Shown here in pieces: positions 1 through 11,925 of a stretch of DNA of 64,000 bases. Below the pieces are notes generated by a model. That model was given only the letters and a program-made list of their open reading frames with translations. It did no database searches and was not told where the DNA came from. The translations under genes and the position numbers were made by a program. This DNA is from Lepeophtheirus salmonis (lineage: Eukaryota; Arthropoda; Copepoda; Siphonostomatoida; Caligidae), in contig NC_052132.2 of NCBI RefSeq assembly GCF_016086655.4, positions 5,768,805 through 5,832,804 of the forward strand. Reading direction: 5' to 3'. Numbering within the stretch: position 1 is the first letter of the stretch; each line of letters opens with the position of its first letter.

Positions 1-255
1 GGGCGGGGGGACAATTTAAAAAGAGATCCGGAGTTCCTATCCAGCTTGGAGAAGAATATCAAGGAGACCCCCACCAAAGCAATAAATTGCCGCACCAACG
101 ACAACTCTGTGGCTGCTAGGATCATCAGGATAGCTGTGAAGGGCAACTTGGATTGTTTTCGTATACGAGGATCCCACTCCACATTCTAACAGAGGTCACG
201 GAGGCCAGGTGGATCGAGAGTCCCCGTTTTGCTGCTCAATCCTGTAGTTTAAGCA
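1..255 (+). pseudogene. Tc1-like transposase fragment (family C), cut by window start
   Basis: Read from about base 24, the plus strand gives RDPEFLSSLEKNIKE followed by about 30 more residues. These align without gaps to the start of the open frame at 46721 (EKNIKEDPTKSM there, EKNIKETPTKAI here). This is the N-terminal DNA-binding part of a Tc1/mariner-superfamily transposase, the enzyme that cuts and pastes its own element. The frame breaks at about base 187 and the catalytic domain is absent before non-coding sequence begins. The element starts outside the window, so its length and left terminal repeat are unknown. The match to a second copy in the same window makes the assignment secure; the superfamily label rests on the other family C copies with QDGAPS-type motifs. 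Confidence 0.75.
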
Positions 256-1180
256 CAGCAACCTTTCTCACTGATAATTAGAGTTGTGTAGTTTGTAAAG
301 AAAAAAAAATCTTTAAAATATTAAAAAGGCACAAACTATTGTTCCGTGTTCTGTTTCTTCATTTTTGTTCATTAATGATTCAGTTGTCACGTTAGCCAAA
401 TTAGATAAACATTTATATTGGTGTTCCGCCTACCTAGCTGCAGTGCCACAATTAGGTTCTGCTGATTCTGAAAATGTTGGGGTAACCTATCACCCTAATG
501 TGAATATATAGATAATTACAATATTTCCCCTGCGCTAATTTTAAATGTGGAAGGTTCTCTTTTTTACAGAAGTAATTCATTTTCTCTATAGAAAATTATT
601 AGTTGATATGAACAGAGATCTTAATTCAGTAATACCATTTGTCTCACTCCCAGCTTCTCTTTGCCCTCTTTTTTTATTACAAAAAACTATTCAACACCAA
701 CAATGATATAGATGTAATTACTCAATCCTCAATTCTACTCCCAGTTCAACTAGTACATAATGGAATCGCCATAGTTCATGGACAGCATGCTCATAAGTTA
801 TTCTTTTAAACTTGATCTGTGTACGTTCGCGCCCCGGTGATTCCTAGAGATGAAATTATACTTTATGTATATGAATTTCTCCAAAATATTCCTAGGTTAG
901 ATGGAGTAATTGCAATACTATAATGTTTACTTATACTTAATAAGTGCAACTCCATTTAACCAATTAAGTGAACATTAAAAAAAAAAAGACTTGCATTTAT
1001 AACTTTGCAACAAATTCTCAGTATTATTTTTCATCTTTCACATACTAGTGACTTTTTTTTAAAGATTAAGAATCATGTTTATTTAAGACTAGGAAATCAA
1101 TTTATATGTGAATGATAAAAAAAATCATTGTAAAAGGATTTTAAAACTAATAACGATCAAATTAATAAACAATACCCAAA
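256..1180. other. No gene seen; AT-rich spacer
   Basis: No coding signal found. Around 759-783 is a stretch (AATGGAATCGCCATAG then TCATGGA) that recurs with one mismatch at 20754-20778. Bases about 990-1020 resemble the end of dispersed repeat B (copies at 28960 and 36980). The rest is AT-rich sequence with homopolymer runs. Confidence 0.5.
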
Positions 1181-2228
1181 TCACTCGTAGCACCAAATCA
1201 AATTGTATGAAACTATAATTATGGGTTTACAGTATTTTTTGAGTCTTTTCACAATTATCTTCTTACTTCCTTGGAACATCCCGAGAGACGGATCTAGAAG
1301 CGTTTTTACACATTTACTGGATAATATCCACCATTTCTGAGTAGGTAATTTGTCACACTTCTTGGTAGTGTTGTAACCACAGGACTTCTTAGTAAACTTT
1401 GTCCATTTCTGAACATTCCTACAAACTTGACGGGTACGGCCATAACAGCTTTCCTCTTCAGATTCTCTGTAGACAATCTTTAGTTTGAGAGTTGAAATAT
1501 ATGTAGAATCCCTTTGGTTGTCCTTTGACTTCTTGTAGTATTTACTTCCAAGTTCGTAGCCTTTGAAAGCCTTCTCCTTTTCGATGAATCCATGTTTAGA
1601 ACCAAACTTTTTAAACCCTTTGGCAATATCATTAACAGAGCGTTTTTGGAATCTAGTATCGGCAACAGAGTCATTATCAGTCATATTGTGCTCCACCTGA
1701 GGCTTAAGGGTAATATACTCAACAGTATATTCTACCTCTACCTAGTCTTCAAACATTAGCACCTCCAGAATAATAACTTCAGTTTCAATAATTTCAGAAA
1801 AATTGTGGAGATTGATTGACTACTACTTCTTCTTCGGAGACTTGAGAACAGATCTTCTTGGGGTCCATAACACATTCTTACGGAGCTCCAGGGTTGCATA
1901 CCTCTTCAGACGAACAAGAATCGACCATTTTAGCGTCATAGGAAGGCACGTTGAAAGGATTGCACTGTACCTCACAAACAATATTAGACTCTTCTTGAGT
2001 TATGTTCGAACACTCAACGTCTTTCACACTTGTACATTTTTCTCAGACGTCATCCATGATTGTTGTACACGATCTACGGAAATATCTCCTCTTATCTTGA
2101 ACCACATCATCCACTTCAGCGTAGTCACCTCCTTGTCTGAATTTATCCTTGATATGAAAAGACTCAGCAGTCACAACCAGAGCAAGTAAAAAAGAAAAAC
2201 TTTGCTTGATTAGTTTACTATCCCAAAT
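1181..2228 (-). pseudogene. Broken gene for a secreted cysteine-rich protein
   Basis: Reading the minus strand downward from about 2228 gives a hydrophobic, signal-peptide-like start (SFSFLLALVVTAES), then a Cys-rich region with about ten cysteines. A frameshift near 1805-1812 leads into a charged region and a final part with five more cysteines (SCYGRTRQVC and similar), ending at a stop at 1181. Total length would be about 345 residues. It is broken by in-frame stops at 2043-2045 (TGA, where Cys would fit), 1878-1880 (TAA) and 1742-1744 (TAG), plus the frameshift. No ATG precedes the signal-like segment; the codon before Lys-Leu-Ile reads AGT. Regularly spaced cysteines after a signal peptide are common in secreted or cuticular arthropod proteins. 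I do not recognise the family. The 171-residue frame at 1181-1696 is its intact C-terminal half. It could be a still-active gene with sequencing errors, but four lesions argue against that. Confidence 0.6.
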
Positions 2229-5200
2229 ATGAGTTTCTTATCGAGACAACGTCTGAATGGCTTACATTATACATATACTATATCAAATATTATGTGTCAT
2301 ATTTGAATAGGTTCTTTAACCGGTGGGTTTTTCTTACTCTTTAGGAATAGCCAGACCAAGAAGCTCTCATAAAAATATTTACAATATATCATATTGCCCA
2401 TATATAATTTTTTTTTCCAAAGTGTAATGTAAGTTAGAACGATGAGACAATTATAATTTTTTGTATTTTGAACCTACATTGAATGAAGAAATTGATATAA
2501 TTTAGTCTAATGGATAAATTAAACACTGAACTTTTAATCTGTAAAGCAATTTTAAAGAATTCAACATTTTCGAGTTCGGTCAATTCGATTTCTGCGTCAA
2601 GTCAAGTTCGTATTAGTATAATATACTAATTTTTGAGTTCGGTCAAGTTTGAGTATAATAAGCTGTGGTTTTTTTAAATTACTTAACTTTTACTTCCGAA
2701 AAAATTTAATTTTTCAATTTTTTTTCCCAAAAAATTAAATATTCTGTGAGTAGTTGGATTTTTTTTTCAAAATATTGTAATTTTTGATTTTTTTTTTAAA
2801 TCTGATGACATATTTATCATGATAATTATTAGGTCTGAGACAACTTTGGAATAGAGGAGTGTCAATCAGGACTTGACACGATACACAGTACATCCAAAAT
2901 ATTCGCTATAAAGGATTGATTCATTCGCATTGTTCATTGAATCTCTCTCATTGATTTATCAATTTACTTCTTCTCTTCTTTAAGCATTTTATCTCTTTCT
3001 AATTTATTTATTAAATTAATTATTGAACAGCTGTTATAATTTTTGTTCAAATAGCGGTGTGAGCCAACTGTTCAAGAATCCTTATAACGAAATAATTTTA
3101 TTATTAATTAATCAACACTTAGTCATTGCAATTCGTGGGAAATAATCAAACCATTATCCTTTAAAAGTTGTGTAACATAAATGAAAATCATATTATTGAA
3201 GCATGAATCATCATTAAATATATATTTATTATTTTTTTCGATAAAGTGTCCGTTTGGCAAAGTGGTCATTCGGTTAAATGGCCGTGAATGTTAGTTTTTT
3301 TTTCTACTTTCATATGGCATGCACATTCAATTGCATGCTTATTTCTTATAGGATTAAGTATCTATGGGGGCCTAAGAAACCTCAGAAAGGAGTGTAAGTA
3401 GTACACACACACGTATAAACAAACAAAAAAACTTTGCTTTATTAATATAGATGTATACAAACCTGCATTTTTGATACCCTATTAAAAAGATTTGCAATTA
3501 TATCCTATTTCTTTTGATCAAAGGGTATTTTTATGAAAGAAAAAAGTTGGAGTAAACAAATAAAATATTTATAAAATAAGAAGTATAGCCATAAAATAAT
3601 TAATTGATAAATACGTTTTCTTACTTCATCACTGATTGATTTCATTATCAAAGACTCAATTAAGACAATAATTAATAATTGGATTATCAAAGACTCAATT
3701 AAGACAATAATTAATAATTGGATTATCAAAATAAAGTATTATAATTAAGTCATTGTTAAATAATGAGTTAATTAAATACAATAAGCTGGTATTTTATGGA
3801 TCTAAGTATGTTTAGAAAAAATATTTGCACCAAAATGGAAACAATTGAACAATTCACCGAAAAAATCTGAAATGGCATTCATTTAGCCGAGTTGTTCCTA
3901 ACTGAGCCTCCAAAGTGGACTTTGCGAGGTTCAACATCAAGGTCATCATGAAATGATTTTTTAAAGGTAATCAAGAAATGCCTTTTCTAAAAAAAAAAAA
4001 AGATTATTAAGAAATATCTTTTCTAGAAAAACATCATGCAAAATTCTCAAGAATAATTTTTTTTTTAAATACAAAATTTAACCAAAATGACCTCAAAATA
4101 AACATACCCCTAGCGGAATTGAAGTGATGAAAAGATTGAAAATCATTAATTTATCAGTTCATTTTCCCCCACCTTTTCACTATTCTCCAAATATATTTTT
4201 TAACCCAAGACCAGAGCTAAAACCAAGTGAGGAAACGTCGACCACGTGATCATGTTTTGGCTACGATAATAAATTATGAAATAAATACAAATCTCACTCT
4301 GTATATGGCAAGGCATATAGACTGGTATTACTCTGATGTTGAGCCTCAATTGTACTCACATTGCATCAAAGGCTTACACTTATAACTTTCGGGCAACCCC
4401 TAATTGTTATTACTCTCTGGACCTGTTCAAATTTTAACAATTTTTTCAAACCTTTTAATATTTGACTTTTTCCCCATTGTCCAAGGTCTATAGAAACTAA
4501 ATATACCAGTCATTAGGATTTTGGACCCCGATTATGCTTTCCGCTTGGCCCTTGAAAATTTATTGTTGGTGGTTCTAAAAAATGGCTAAAAAAATGTTAT
4601 TCTTTTGTAATCTTTTGACTACAGCTATACAATGGCCTATCGTACAGTATTGATATGGGTATCAAATCAAAGCCAATAAACTGTGCTTTATTTTGTATAA
4701 ATATATTATTAACCCGTTATTTGTGCACATGAGTAAATTTTACCCCAGGTATTAAAAAATGTTTGTTTTTTTACATTTTTCCCCCTATCTTTTTAGGTAT
4801 TCTCCAAAGTTATTATTATCTTGACGTATATGTATACAAAAATAGAATAAATACAAAGAAATACTTATTTTCCTTGAGAAAAGCTTGAGCAAATAAAAAA
4901 ACACTCTTCAATTTACGGGCTAGAAAAAAAATATTGAACGCGTTTAGGTCATATTTTTTACATCTCTTTGTATAATATCATGACCAAAAACCACATTAAT
5001 ATATGTTAAGGATACAAAATCATTTTCAATATTGTAAACCATTACTCTCTTTTGATTTAATTGGATGATTATGAAATATCTAAGGGGTGAATATTAGGGC
5101 GGTTTGCTTGTCAATTTGTTTCGAATTTTGATTACGGGTAGTATACAAAAAAGTTGTCATTAGACACTTGGATCAAATTATGACAAAAGACAATTAACAC

Positions 5201-6053
5201 TTTACTTAGTAAATATCGATACTAAAAATACATTTTAGTTATAGTGCTTAAAAAAATAAATTTGATAGACTTTTTTATAAAATCTATAAATAGAGTTTAA
5301 ATATGAACTTTTTGTTAAATTATCCTATGGAAAAAAAAAGTTTGAAAATCGGAGGATCATCATATAGGACGCATCATTTTTTTGCATTTACAGAAAGGAA
5401 AGATTCTTATAATTCTTTTTGCTACAAGGGTAGCTTTAGAAAAAAACTTTATTAATATTGTTGACAAGCTAGAATAATGCCTCTAATGTTATAGGGCACT
5501 GAAATTTAACATATGTTATTTTTTTACCATATCAGAACTTTTTCGAACTAGCTGTAATCGAAGTTCGAAAAAAGCTAAAAAACAAACCGTCCTAGTGAAT
5601 ATATTATATGTTGGTAAGTATTATAATAACATGTAGGATCTTCTTGCTATGATATCATCATCATCTCTTTGGACGTTTCTTTTGGTAGACGTGTATCAAA
5701 GTTAGTTATTATTTTACTTACTAACCTTCATATAATGTTTTTCCATCTGTTTCAATAGTTTTATTGCGGATTATATACCGAAGCATTGAGGTTCTTTGAA
5801 TTATCTATAGCTTTATCATTTTCAAATTGTGGTGTTATGCATATTTATTGAATAGGATATTTTAATCCATGATGATACTCAAGATTTTTGAAGCACAATT
5901 TTTTATCAGGATCCACAAGAATAGAAAAAAGTTGATTCTCTACTTTCATACAACATAAATTTTTAGAATTAATTACTTATTTGATTACATAACTATAAGT
6001 TGCTATACAGTTTTTTCTCAATTTGAGGTTAGATACAGTAAACTGTTCAATTA
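2229..6053. other. No gene seen; AT-rich, with short repeats
   Basis: No convincing coding region on either strand. It contains poly-T/poly-A blocks around 2690-2810, the tandem repeat at 3644-3730, and a weak copy of dispersed repeat B at about 4280-4400 (shared words near TCACTCTGTATATGGCAAGG and CTGATGTTGAGCCTCAA). The rest is unassigned. Confidence 0.5.
3644..3730. repeat. 39-bp tandem repeat, two copies plus a stub
   Basis: The unit starts ATTATCAAAGACTCAATTAA. Copy 1 is 3644-3682 and copy 2 is 3683-3721, identical by eye; 3722-3730 begins a third. The unit is a multiple of three, so the minus-strand frame across it shows a repeated peptide (IIQLLIIVLIESL), which is a by-product and not a gene. 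Identity of the two copies suggests a recent duplication. Confidence 0.9.
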
Positions 6054-6899
6054 CCGAGTAGTCCTTTAAAATCTGAATACTTTGAATTTTAAACTTGAAC
6101 AAGATATAATTTATTAAGTAACAATAGAATTTCAACAAAATTAGTACTATAAATAGATGTGTGTATGAGCTCTCTTAATCATTAATATAGCCGCCCTTAG
6201 CGACAATGATGGTTTCCAGGTGGCGGCGAAAGACCAAGTACCCGTTGAGGATGTATTCCTTTGTCATTGCAGCCCAGTTCTAGCTGTTTGTGGCTTTGAG
6301 GGTGTTTGTGCACTATCGGTATCCCCTCGACATGCACACAAATATTATATTCGAGGAGGTTGGCATTGGTGCTGTGCTGTAGGGGGGTGGGAAGTGTCAA
6401 AAAAAATAGTTCAATAGAACTCAAAAACTGATTCAAAAGAGTCTTGCAACGGAGGAGATGGGGTCCTTTCATTGCTGCTGTCAAAAGTGGACTATCCATC
6501 CTCACAAGGCTCTATCCACTAACTACGAAGATCCGAGTTCTTTTGCAAGTGCCCTTATATGCTTGAGGGGATTAGCCTTGGCTATTTTCTTTCACTCCTC
6601 TGGGTCCAGTTTGACCTTTAAGAGAGAGGAGTATTTCCTTTCCAACGTTTCGGATTTGCTGACAGCGTAGACGGTGGTCCCGGAGACGTTCAACTAAGGA
6701 GAGTGCGCAAATGGAAATTTGTTGATCACGTTCAAGGGCCATTTTCACGAGTCGTACGTAAACTAAAGAGCTCAGGTTGGATTTTGTTTAGTAAGTAATT
6801 GCTGATACTTTGATATACTAGAATATGAATTAATTTCAATTACTGAATGTTCATTAATTATTGAATTAGTAAGTGTTCAGATGTCAATGAAATTAATAG
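6054..6899 (-). mobile_element. Non-autonomous Tc1-like element, family T, copy 1
   Basis: The left end reads TA then CCGAGTAGTCC and AAAATCTGAATACTTTGA. The right end carries the inverted form (AAGTGTTCAGATGTCAATGA). On the minus strand two transposase pieces are readable: the N-terminal part ending LLRCKTLLNQF (about 6430-6505) and the C-terminal end FRRHLETIIVAKGGYIND (about 6180-6230). The catalytic core between them is missing, and the two pieces join at about 6385-6430. The same join is seen in the copies at 52353 and 54439, so this is a deleted subfamily that must have moved with transposase supplied elsewhere. The open frames on both strands here are remnants or shadows. Not functional by itself. 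Confidence 0.75.
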
Positions 6900-7639
6900 T
6901 ATAATTAAAATCAAAGGTTATACAAGGGGTGATCAAGCTTAGGCGGCAGGACTACGTCCATTGTTTCATTGTTTTTCCATATTGAGTTAGACAATATGTC
7001 TTTGCTGAGTGTCCCTTTTGGCCTTTACTAATTAAATTGGTTAAATGGAATTTAATAGGATATTGAAATACCTTATCCTACCACAACTCGGCTATAATTA
7101 TTTTTGGCCTACCTAAAATTAAGTTAACTCCTTTGAAGAAGGCTAAATCCATTGGGTTTGGTATACTGAATTCTAAGTCTTATGTTGCAAAAAAGTTGAT
7201 CTTGAAGGAACAAATGCATAGAATGGAGTTAAGAGGCATACTTATTGTGGCTACGTCATGATATATGGCTTTATATTAAAAAATTCCCAAGTACGATATA
7301 TTGATGTTCGATAAAGCGATGGATATTGTGCAGAATTTTCCGGAAAAAACTGATTTTATTTATTGTATAGACTTTAAGAGTACTTTTGAAACTAAAAGGG
7401 TCTTTATCTTTTTTTAGTAATTTTAGACTACAATGTTTAATTATATTAATATTAAATATAATTACCAAATTTCTAATGCTATATTTTTATTTATTATATA
7501 TTGTAAAACAAAGAATTTGTAACAAAAGTGAATCTGTTTGGAATTTTTTTTTTTTTTTCAAATTATTCCTAAAAAAATTATTTATATTATTTTTTTATAT
7601 TAACAATAACAAAGACGTTAAATTTGATGAATGAGCAAG
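6900..7639. other. No gene seen
   Basis: AT-rich sequence with long A/T runs between two transposon fragments. Small open frames on both strands here (for example 7386-7634) are low-complexity Phe/Leu/Lys/Asn translations of poly-T/poly-A and show no family resemblance. Confidence 0.5.
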
Positions 7640-7910
7640 AAGTTGAACAATATTTTTGACTTACAATGTCTGATCAGCATGGCCTCATAAACTTCTATGT
7701 GCTGGCGGGTAATTCCGGGGTTAAAACCTACAAATTACTGTTAGAGGCTTATATGGAAATTAGTCTCTGTAGATCAAGGATTTTTAAAATTCTAAAAGAG
7801 TTCTTAACAGAAATGAGAGCATAGAAGATGATCGAGGAGAATCTGCTTAGCCGATCAAAAGGAATCAGAAAAATATTGAGCTTGTTGCCAATTATATCAA
7901 CTCTGACCGT
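7640..7910 (+). pseudogene. Mariner transposase, N-terminal fragment
   Basis: Plus-strand pieces in shifting frames resemble the DNA-binding half of mariner transposases. First comes a helix-turn-helix segment (GNSGVKTYKLLLEAYMEISL, then SRIFKILKEFLTE), then a frameshift to NRNESIEDDRGES, and then KNIELVANYINSDRR. In the family this order leads to a linker and a second helix-turn-helix. The sequence stops resembling mariner at about 7905, and the whole catalytic domain is missing. Terminal repeats were not found. The order of several short blocks makes the assignment likely, although each block alone is weak. Confidence 0.6.
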
Positions 7911-8044
7911 CGTATAAAAATTATTATTAATTTTTAATTAATTCCCACTATTTTTAGACAAAGATAATTCATTAGACAACCAAACGACAGCTGAAACAAA
8001 AGTAAACATGATTTGCTTTGTATCCCATGTCTCTAATAGTAAGA

Positions 8045-8392
8045 TATCATAGCAACGACAAAAAAGGGAGCCCGTGTGCCATCTCTTTCGCGCCGGTGTC
8101 TGTACCGAGAAGACTGTAAAGACCGTTGGCATCTCCATCCAGACTGCCTGTCTCCATGTGCCTCTCCCCCAACCCTGACCTCAACCCCTGTACTTTCCAG
8201 TTTGGGATATTTTGTGGAAAAATTTATGCTGCTCTACTCATCCAAATTTGGATTCGCTTCGTGCGGCTGTCATGACAGTGGTTTACAGAAAGGAATGGCC
8301 TTCATCCTCATAGCTGTCAATCTGTTTTCCGATGTGTCAAGTGTGTTACTCCTTGTGAGGGAAGACCACAGAGATAAAATATTTATATAAGA
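8045..8392 (+). pseudogene. Deleted Tc1-like transposase (N-terminus joined to C-terminus)
   Basis: Plus-strand reading gives a short helix-turn-helix-like stretch (LFRAGVCTEKTVKTVG), followed almost directly by a C-terminal transposase segment with frameshift. This segment has PLYFPVWDILWKN, then STHPNLDSLRAAVMT, and a final region around 8300-8390. The aspartate-bearing core is absent, so this is an internal-deletion derivative. A similar arrangement of a basic N-terminal piece followed by SHPNLNSLRS occurs at 47520-47790. No terminal repeat was identified; the next element (family D) begins at 8397. Confidence 0.6.
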
Positions 8393-8396
8393 TATA

Positions 8397-8880
8397 CACA
8401 GGGTCCACGGAAAGTCCTGTTAAATTAACTTTATATTATATGTAAGTTTGCGATACATTATGATTAAACTCTAGTTGGGTCAAAACCAGATCGAAACAAA
8501 TAGTTTTGAATACAGCAATAGTTTTGTTAACCACAATGAATGCAAAAAGAGAGGCTATAATCTAGGAGTACCTGAATGTAAAAACTCGACCAGCCATCTT
8601 GAGAAACCTGAAAAGCCTGGAGGTCAACCCCATGCTCATCAAGAGAACCCTTGAGAGGTACGAGGAGACTCAATCTATCAAGGACATACCCCAATCAGGC
8701 AGACCAAAGTCATGAAAGAATTGGTCAAGGCAAGGATTGCAAGATTCCTAGTCCGAGAAACCTCACCAAGATGGCCAAGGATTTCAACATGTGTGCAACA
8801 ACAAGAGGAGACCTTATTCGAGATGATAGAGTGAGATTATTCAAGGGACCAAAGTTCAGAGCATACTGAAGAGTCTTATT
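8397..8880 (+). pseudogene. Tc1-like element, family D, 5' half
   Basis: It starts with CACAGGGTCCACGGAAAGTC just after TA, the same end (allowing a few changes) as found at 26275. Then comes the transposase N-terminal region on the plus strand, readable as LKSLEVNPMLIKRTLERYEE and, further on, SPRNLTKMAKDFNMCATT. These match the minus-strand copy at 26275-27450, which has LKSLKVNPILLKRTIKRYRE and RRNLSKMTNDFNMAATT. The copy is cut at about 8880 before the catalytic domain. Several stops and frameshifts are present (for example TGA near 8714). Confidence 0.75.
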
Positions 8881-9189
8881 CAGTTAAAATATCTACAATT
8901 ATTGATTCTTGAATTGAATTATAGTCAGAATAATCTCACAAATCCATAATTAATATTTTGAAAAGCCAAATAAAATTATATTTAAATCTAAACATTGGAA
9001 TAAAATATTATTTTACTCCATAAAATAATAATCTGTTCAAAAATACTTAATTAACCTATTGACATCTCTACTTTCATTTCTTCTTTTTTGACGGCTTCAA
9101 CTTCTTCTTCACAGCATCACTCTATGGATTTCAACTCTATGGGGAGGACATATTAAGTACTAAATATGGCTTAATATTGTATTTAAATC
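8881..9189. other. No gene seen
   Basis: AT-rich sequence with no coding or repeat assignment, between two transposon fragments. Confidence 0.5.
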
Positions 9190-9282
9190 TATCACAAATT
9201 GAGTTGTCCTTTCTTGATTCCATAGAAATCAGGTTTTTCGTAATTTACTTATGCTGCTGCAAGTTTTTTTGTCCCCACTCTG
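9190..9282. mobile_element. Right end of a Tc1-like element (family C type)
   Basis: The stretch ending GTCCCCACTCTG parallels the right end of the element at 46384-47884, sharing TTTCGTAATT, TATGC..GCAA and TTTT.GT.CCCCACTCTG in the same order over about 70 bases. At this copy the following bases are CAAA rather than a TA target site, so the boundary has drifted. No transposase coding precedes it; it is an isolated element end. Confidence 0.6.
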
Positions 9283-9779
9283 CAAACATCTGTATATAGG
9301 AAAGTCATAAGGACACCATATACAACATAATATTAAAATGCATACATATATACTGTATGTATTTTTTTTAACCTTATAGACAATCACATATATGGGGATA
9401 TTTTTTTATCTGCATCAGTAATCCTGTAAAACGAGTCGTCAACACATGAGTTATTTTTCATAATAGAGATGGGGTATATGATTTTGAGGGGAAAAGACCT
9501 TCTACATTTATAATAGTATTAGTGTAGAGAAAATATTAAAATTATATATAAATTTATTTTATTATGTATTTTAAAGCAACGAACACCAAAGATAGGCGGT
9601 AATTCTCCTTTCAGAGAGAGATGCTAACACCACTACGACCTTTTATTAAATAATGAATAAAAAAGACGAAATAGTACACACATCAACCGTTTCTCTTTTT
9701 TTTCAATCGCAATACTTAATTTATTTCTTTACTGAGATCCCTTCTTTAATTATGAAATAATACCCACACGATTATTTCT

Positions 9780-10020
9780 TCCAGTCGTTGCAGTCTACTT
9801 TTCTAATCGATTGTCTGTAATTGCAACACAGCGCCTTTCGAAATCGTTCGAATGTAGGCCCGAGAGCCCCTGCTCCGTACCAGAAAGCAATTGTTATATA
9901 GATCAACACGTTCAGGGACACCACCAGTACAACACGACAAAAATAGGAGTACCTCGGCCAATCATATCACTTGTAATTTCTGTGGTAAAAAAACACTGTT
10001 CAGATTACGTAGATTATTTT
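9780..10020 (+). pseudogene. Possible retrotransposon Gag zinc-knuckle remnant
   Basis: In one plus-strand frame, bases about 9915-9990 read SANHITCNFCGKK, the start of a CCHC-like zinc knuckle as found at the C-terminus of Gag proteins of LTR retrotransposons. The downstream Gly, His and Cys of a full knuckle are not clear. The overlapping 78-residue frame at 9811-10047 is a different frame of the same DNA. No LTR or pol domain was found next to it. The call rests on one partial motif and is tentative. Confidence 0.3.
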
Positions 10021-10134
10021 TTACTCACTAGAACGCTCTTAAGTTGAATCAATGTTACTTTTTAAATACTTTTTCACAACAATTAGTAGGATTTTTAACA
10101 AAAAATTAAATATTTAACTCACTTTAGTTAAATT

Positions 10135-10260
10135 GTATCAACTCACTCAATACTCAAATTGTATATCATAGTCACATAATGAAATTCTCTAATTTCAATA
10201 ATGGAACAGCCTTTTAGATTGAAGAACGCAAGAGTTGATATTATTATGAAGATATATATC
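10135..10260. mobile_element. End fragment of Tc1/mariner-type family F
   Basis: About 110 bases match 12580-12690. Both share ACTCAAA.TGTAT.TCAT.GTCACATAAT, then AATGGAACA.CCTTTTAGATTGAA and AA.AGTTAATGTTA-like text, with the same order and spacing. At 12580 this sequence flanks the C-terminal end of a transposase, so here it is most likely an isolated element end. Confidence 0.65.
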
Positions 10261-11399
10261 ATTTATTTCTACGACTGAGAGTTCCAAAGATTTATGATCC
10301 CACGGACAGATATGACTGGTTATGTTACTGGATTGGACCGAACAAATACGGACTGACACAACACTAGTTTGGATAACACTGTTACCTAACCCCAATTACC
10401 TCTAACAGATTATTATTATGGTGTTCCATTAAGTTAAAAGAGAACTCAGACATGCCTATAAATTAATATCCAGGACAATAAATCCACTTAACGATTATAG
10501 AGTTGTTTTTGAATTATATTATATTTTTATGACAATTATATATCTTTTATGGCCCAAGATATCTAGGATTCGAAAATGTATTATAAAAATTGGTATCATC
10601 TATCTTGATAAGAAAACGTTTTTTAAGGGTTTAAAGTCATAAATATGATGAATGATCTATGAAGGGGTTTGAGACTGTAAATACTTGGACTAGAGCCATT
10701 TGAATTAGAAAAAGCTGGATAATCAGGACTGGAATTGTATAAAAAATAGTAATCGTAACCTAGGGATGTTTTTTTTTATAGATATATAATCATTTAATTA
10801 ACCTTGTTAGTCTTCTTGTTGGTATATCTTGAAATTATGTAATACAATTATGTATAAACCTATGCTGGCAAAATTTCAAAATCTATAATAGACCTTCTGG
10901 CAGACATTTTTGAGGTTTTGCTAGTCCAAAATGAAATGAACTCGTACATTTTTTGTTATTTCCAATAATAAAGTTGAACGGAGGTTTGCTTTTGCCTCGG
11001 TTTGTTTGTTTGCTTATACACATAATTAAAGAAAAAAATAGTGAACGAATTTGGTCAAACTTGATTTAAAATTAGTCAATCCTGGTATTAAAGTTATCCT
11101 AAGATTCAGGCCATTTTCCTTTTTTCCTGAAATAGGGTACTTTCTTGATTTACTTTATGCTCCTGATACCCTCTAGAAACCCATTAGGGTATATTTTTTC
11201 AATCGATGGATAAAAAGAATGAAAACTGTAGCAATTATTTTTGGATAATTTTTAACAACTCCTGATGTCCATAGACATTTTTACCCCCCTCGGATAAAAC
11301 CACAATGTATTATTGTTATTTAAGCCAATTACAATAAAAACAAAAAGAAACAAATACGGAAACGATTCAAATAGAAGGATTGTTAATCACTTCACGGTT
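10261..11399. other. No gene seen
   Basis: AT-rich sequence without recognisable coding or repeat structure. The 66-residue minus frame overlapping 10195-10395 shows no family resemblance. Confidence 0.5.
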
Positions 11400-11925
11400 A
11401 TATCTTACTAGTCAGACCTTCAGTTTAGAGGTCACTAGCTAAAAGATTTCATAAGTGAGCTGTGCATCGATATGTAGGGATAAAGCTCTCAGCCTCTTTT
11501 GATTTTCTTAGCAAATTTCTCATCTTATTTACATTAAATACATTTTTCGTAACAACACTTCCTACATGCCAATGGAAATCATGTTTAGCCTCTGTTATTT
11601 AATTTTGAACTAAATATATAAGATATTCAGCAGTTTTTTGTTTTCCTTATGTGTCTATCGTCTCATGTAAGAAAAAATGATCTATGGCTTTTGTTAGAGT
11701 TTATTATAGGTTCTTTATGCATGTTCTGCCAAGACATACTATTTCATTAAACAGCATATCCGTACATTTTGTATCCTCCTTTTCATAGGCACACTCCAAA
11801 TACTTATCAGCAATATCTTTTTCGGACGTAAGATAATAGCCTGGACTGAGAATTTGAAGCATTTTGGAAACCTGGGATTGCTCAGCAAGGCGAAAAGATA
11901 AATTCGTTCTAAATATCATCATTGC
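11400..11925 (-). pseudogene. hAT-superfamily transposase remnant
   Basis: Minus-strand reading from 11925 gives RLAEQSQVSKMLQILSPGY, then KDIADKYLECAYEKE, the region before the catalytic domain in hAT transposases (pattern of a residual LxPxY and a lysine-rich helix). After a break, GKPKTAEYL is followed by VGSVVTKNVFNVNKMRNLL and PTYRCTAHLMKSF, which parallel the hAT motifs V-T-D-N-A-x-N-M and C-x-A-H-x-L-N-L. The conserved aspartate of the first motif is a lysine codon here (AAA at 11545-11547). The zinc-finger N-terminus and the C-terminal dimerisation region are missing. No terminal repeats or 8-bp target duplication were identified. It is clearly inactive. Confidence 0.65.

Noticed and set aside
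3505..3729. Minus frame with a repeated peptide
   Set aside because: The repetition comes from a 39-bp DNA tandem repeat with a length divisible by three; there is no domain.
7386..7634. 82-residue plus frame rich in Phe and Leu
   Set aside because: It is a translation of poly-T and AT-rich DNA without start context or domain.
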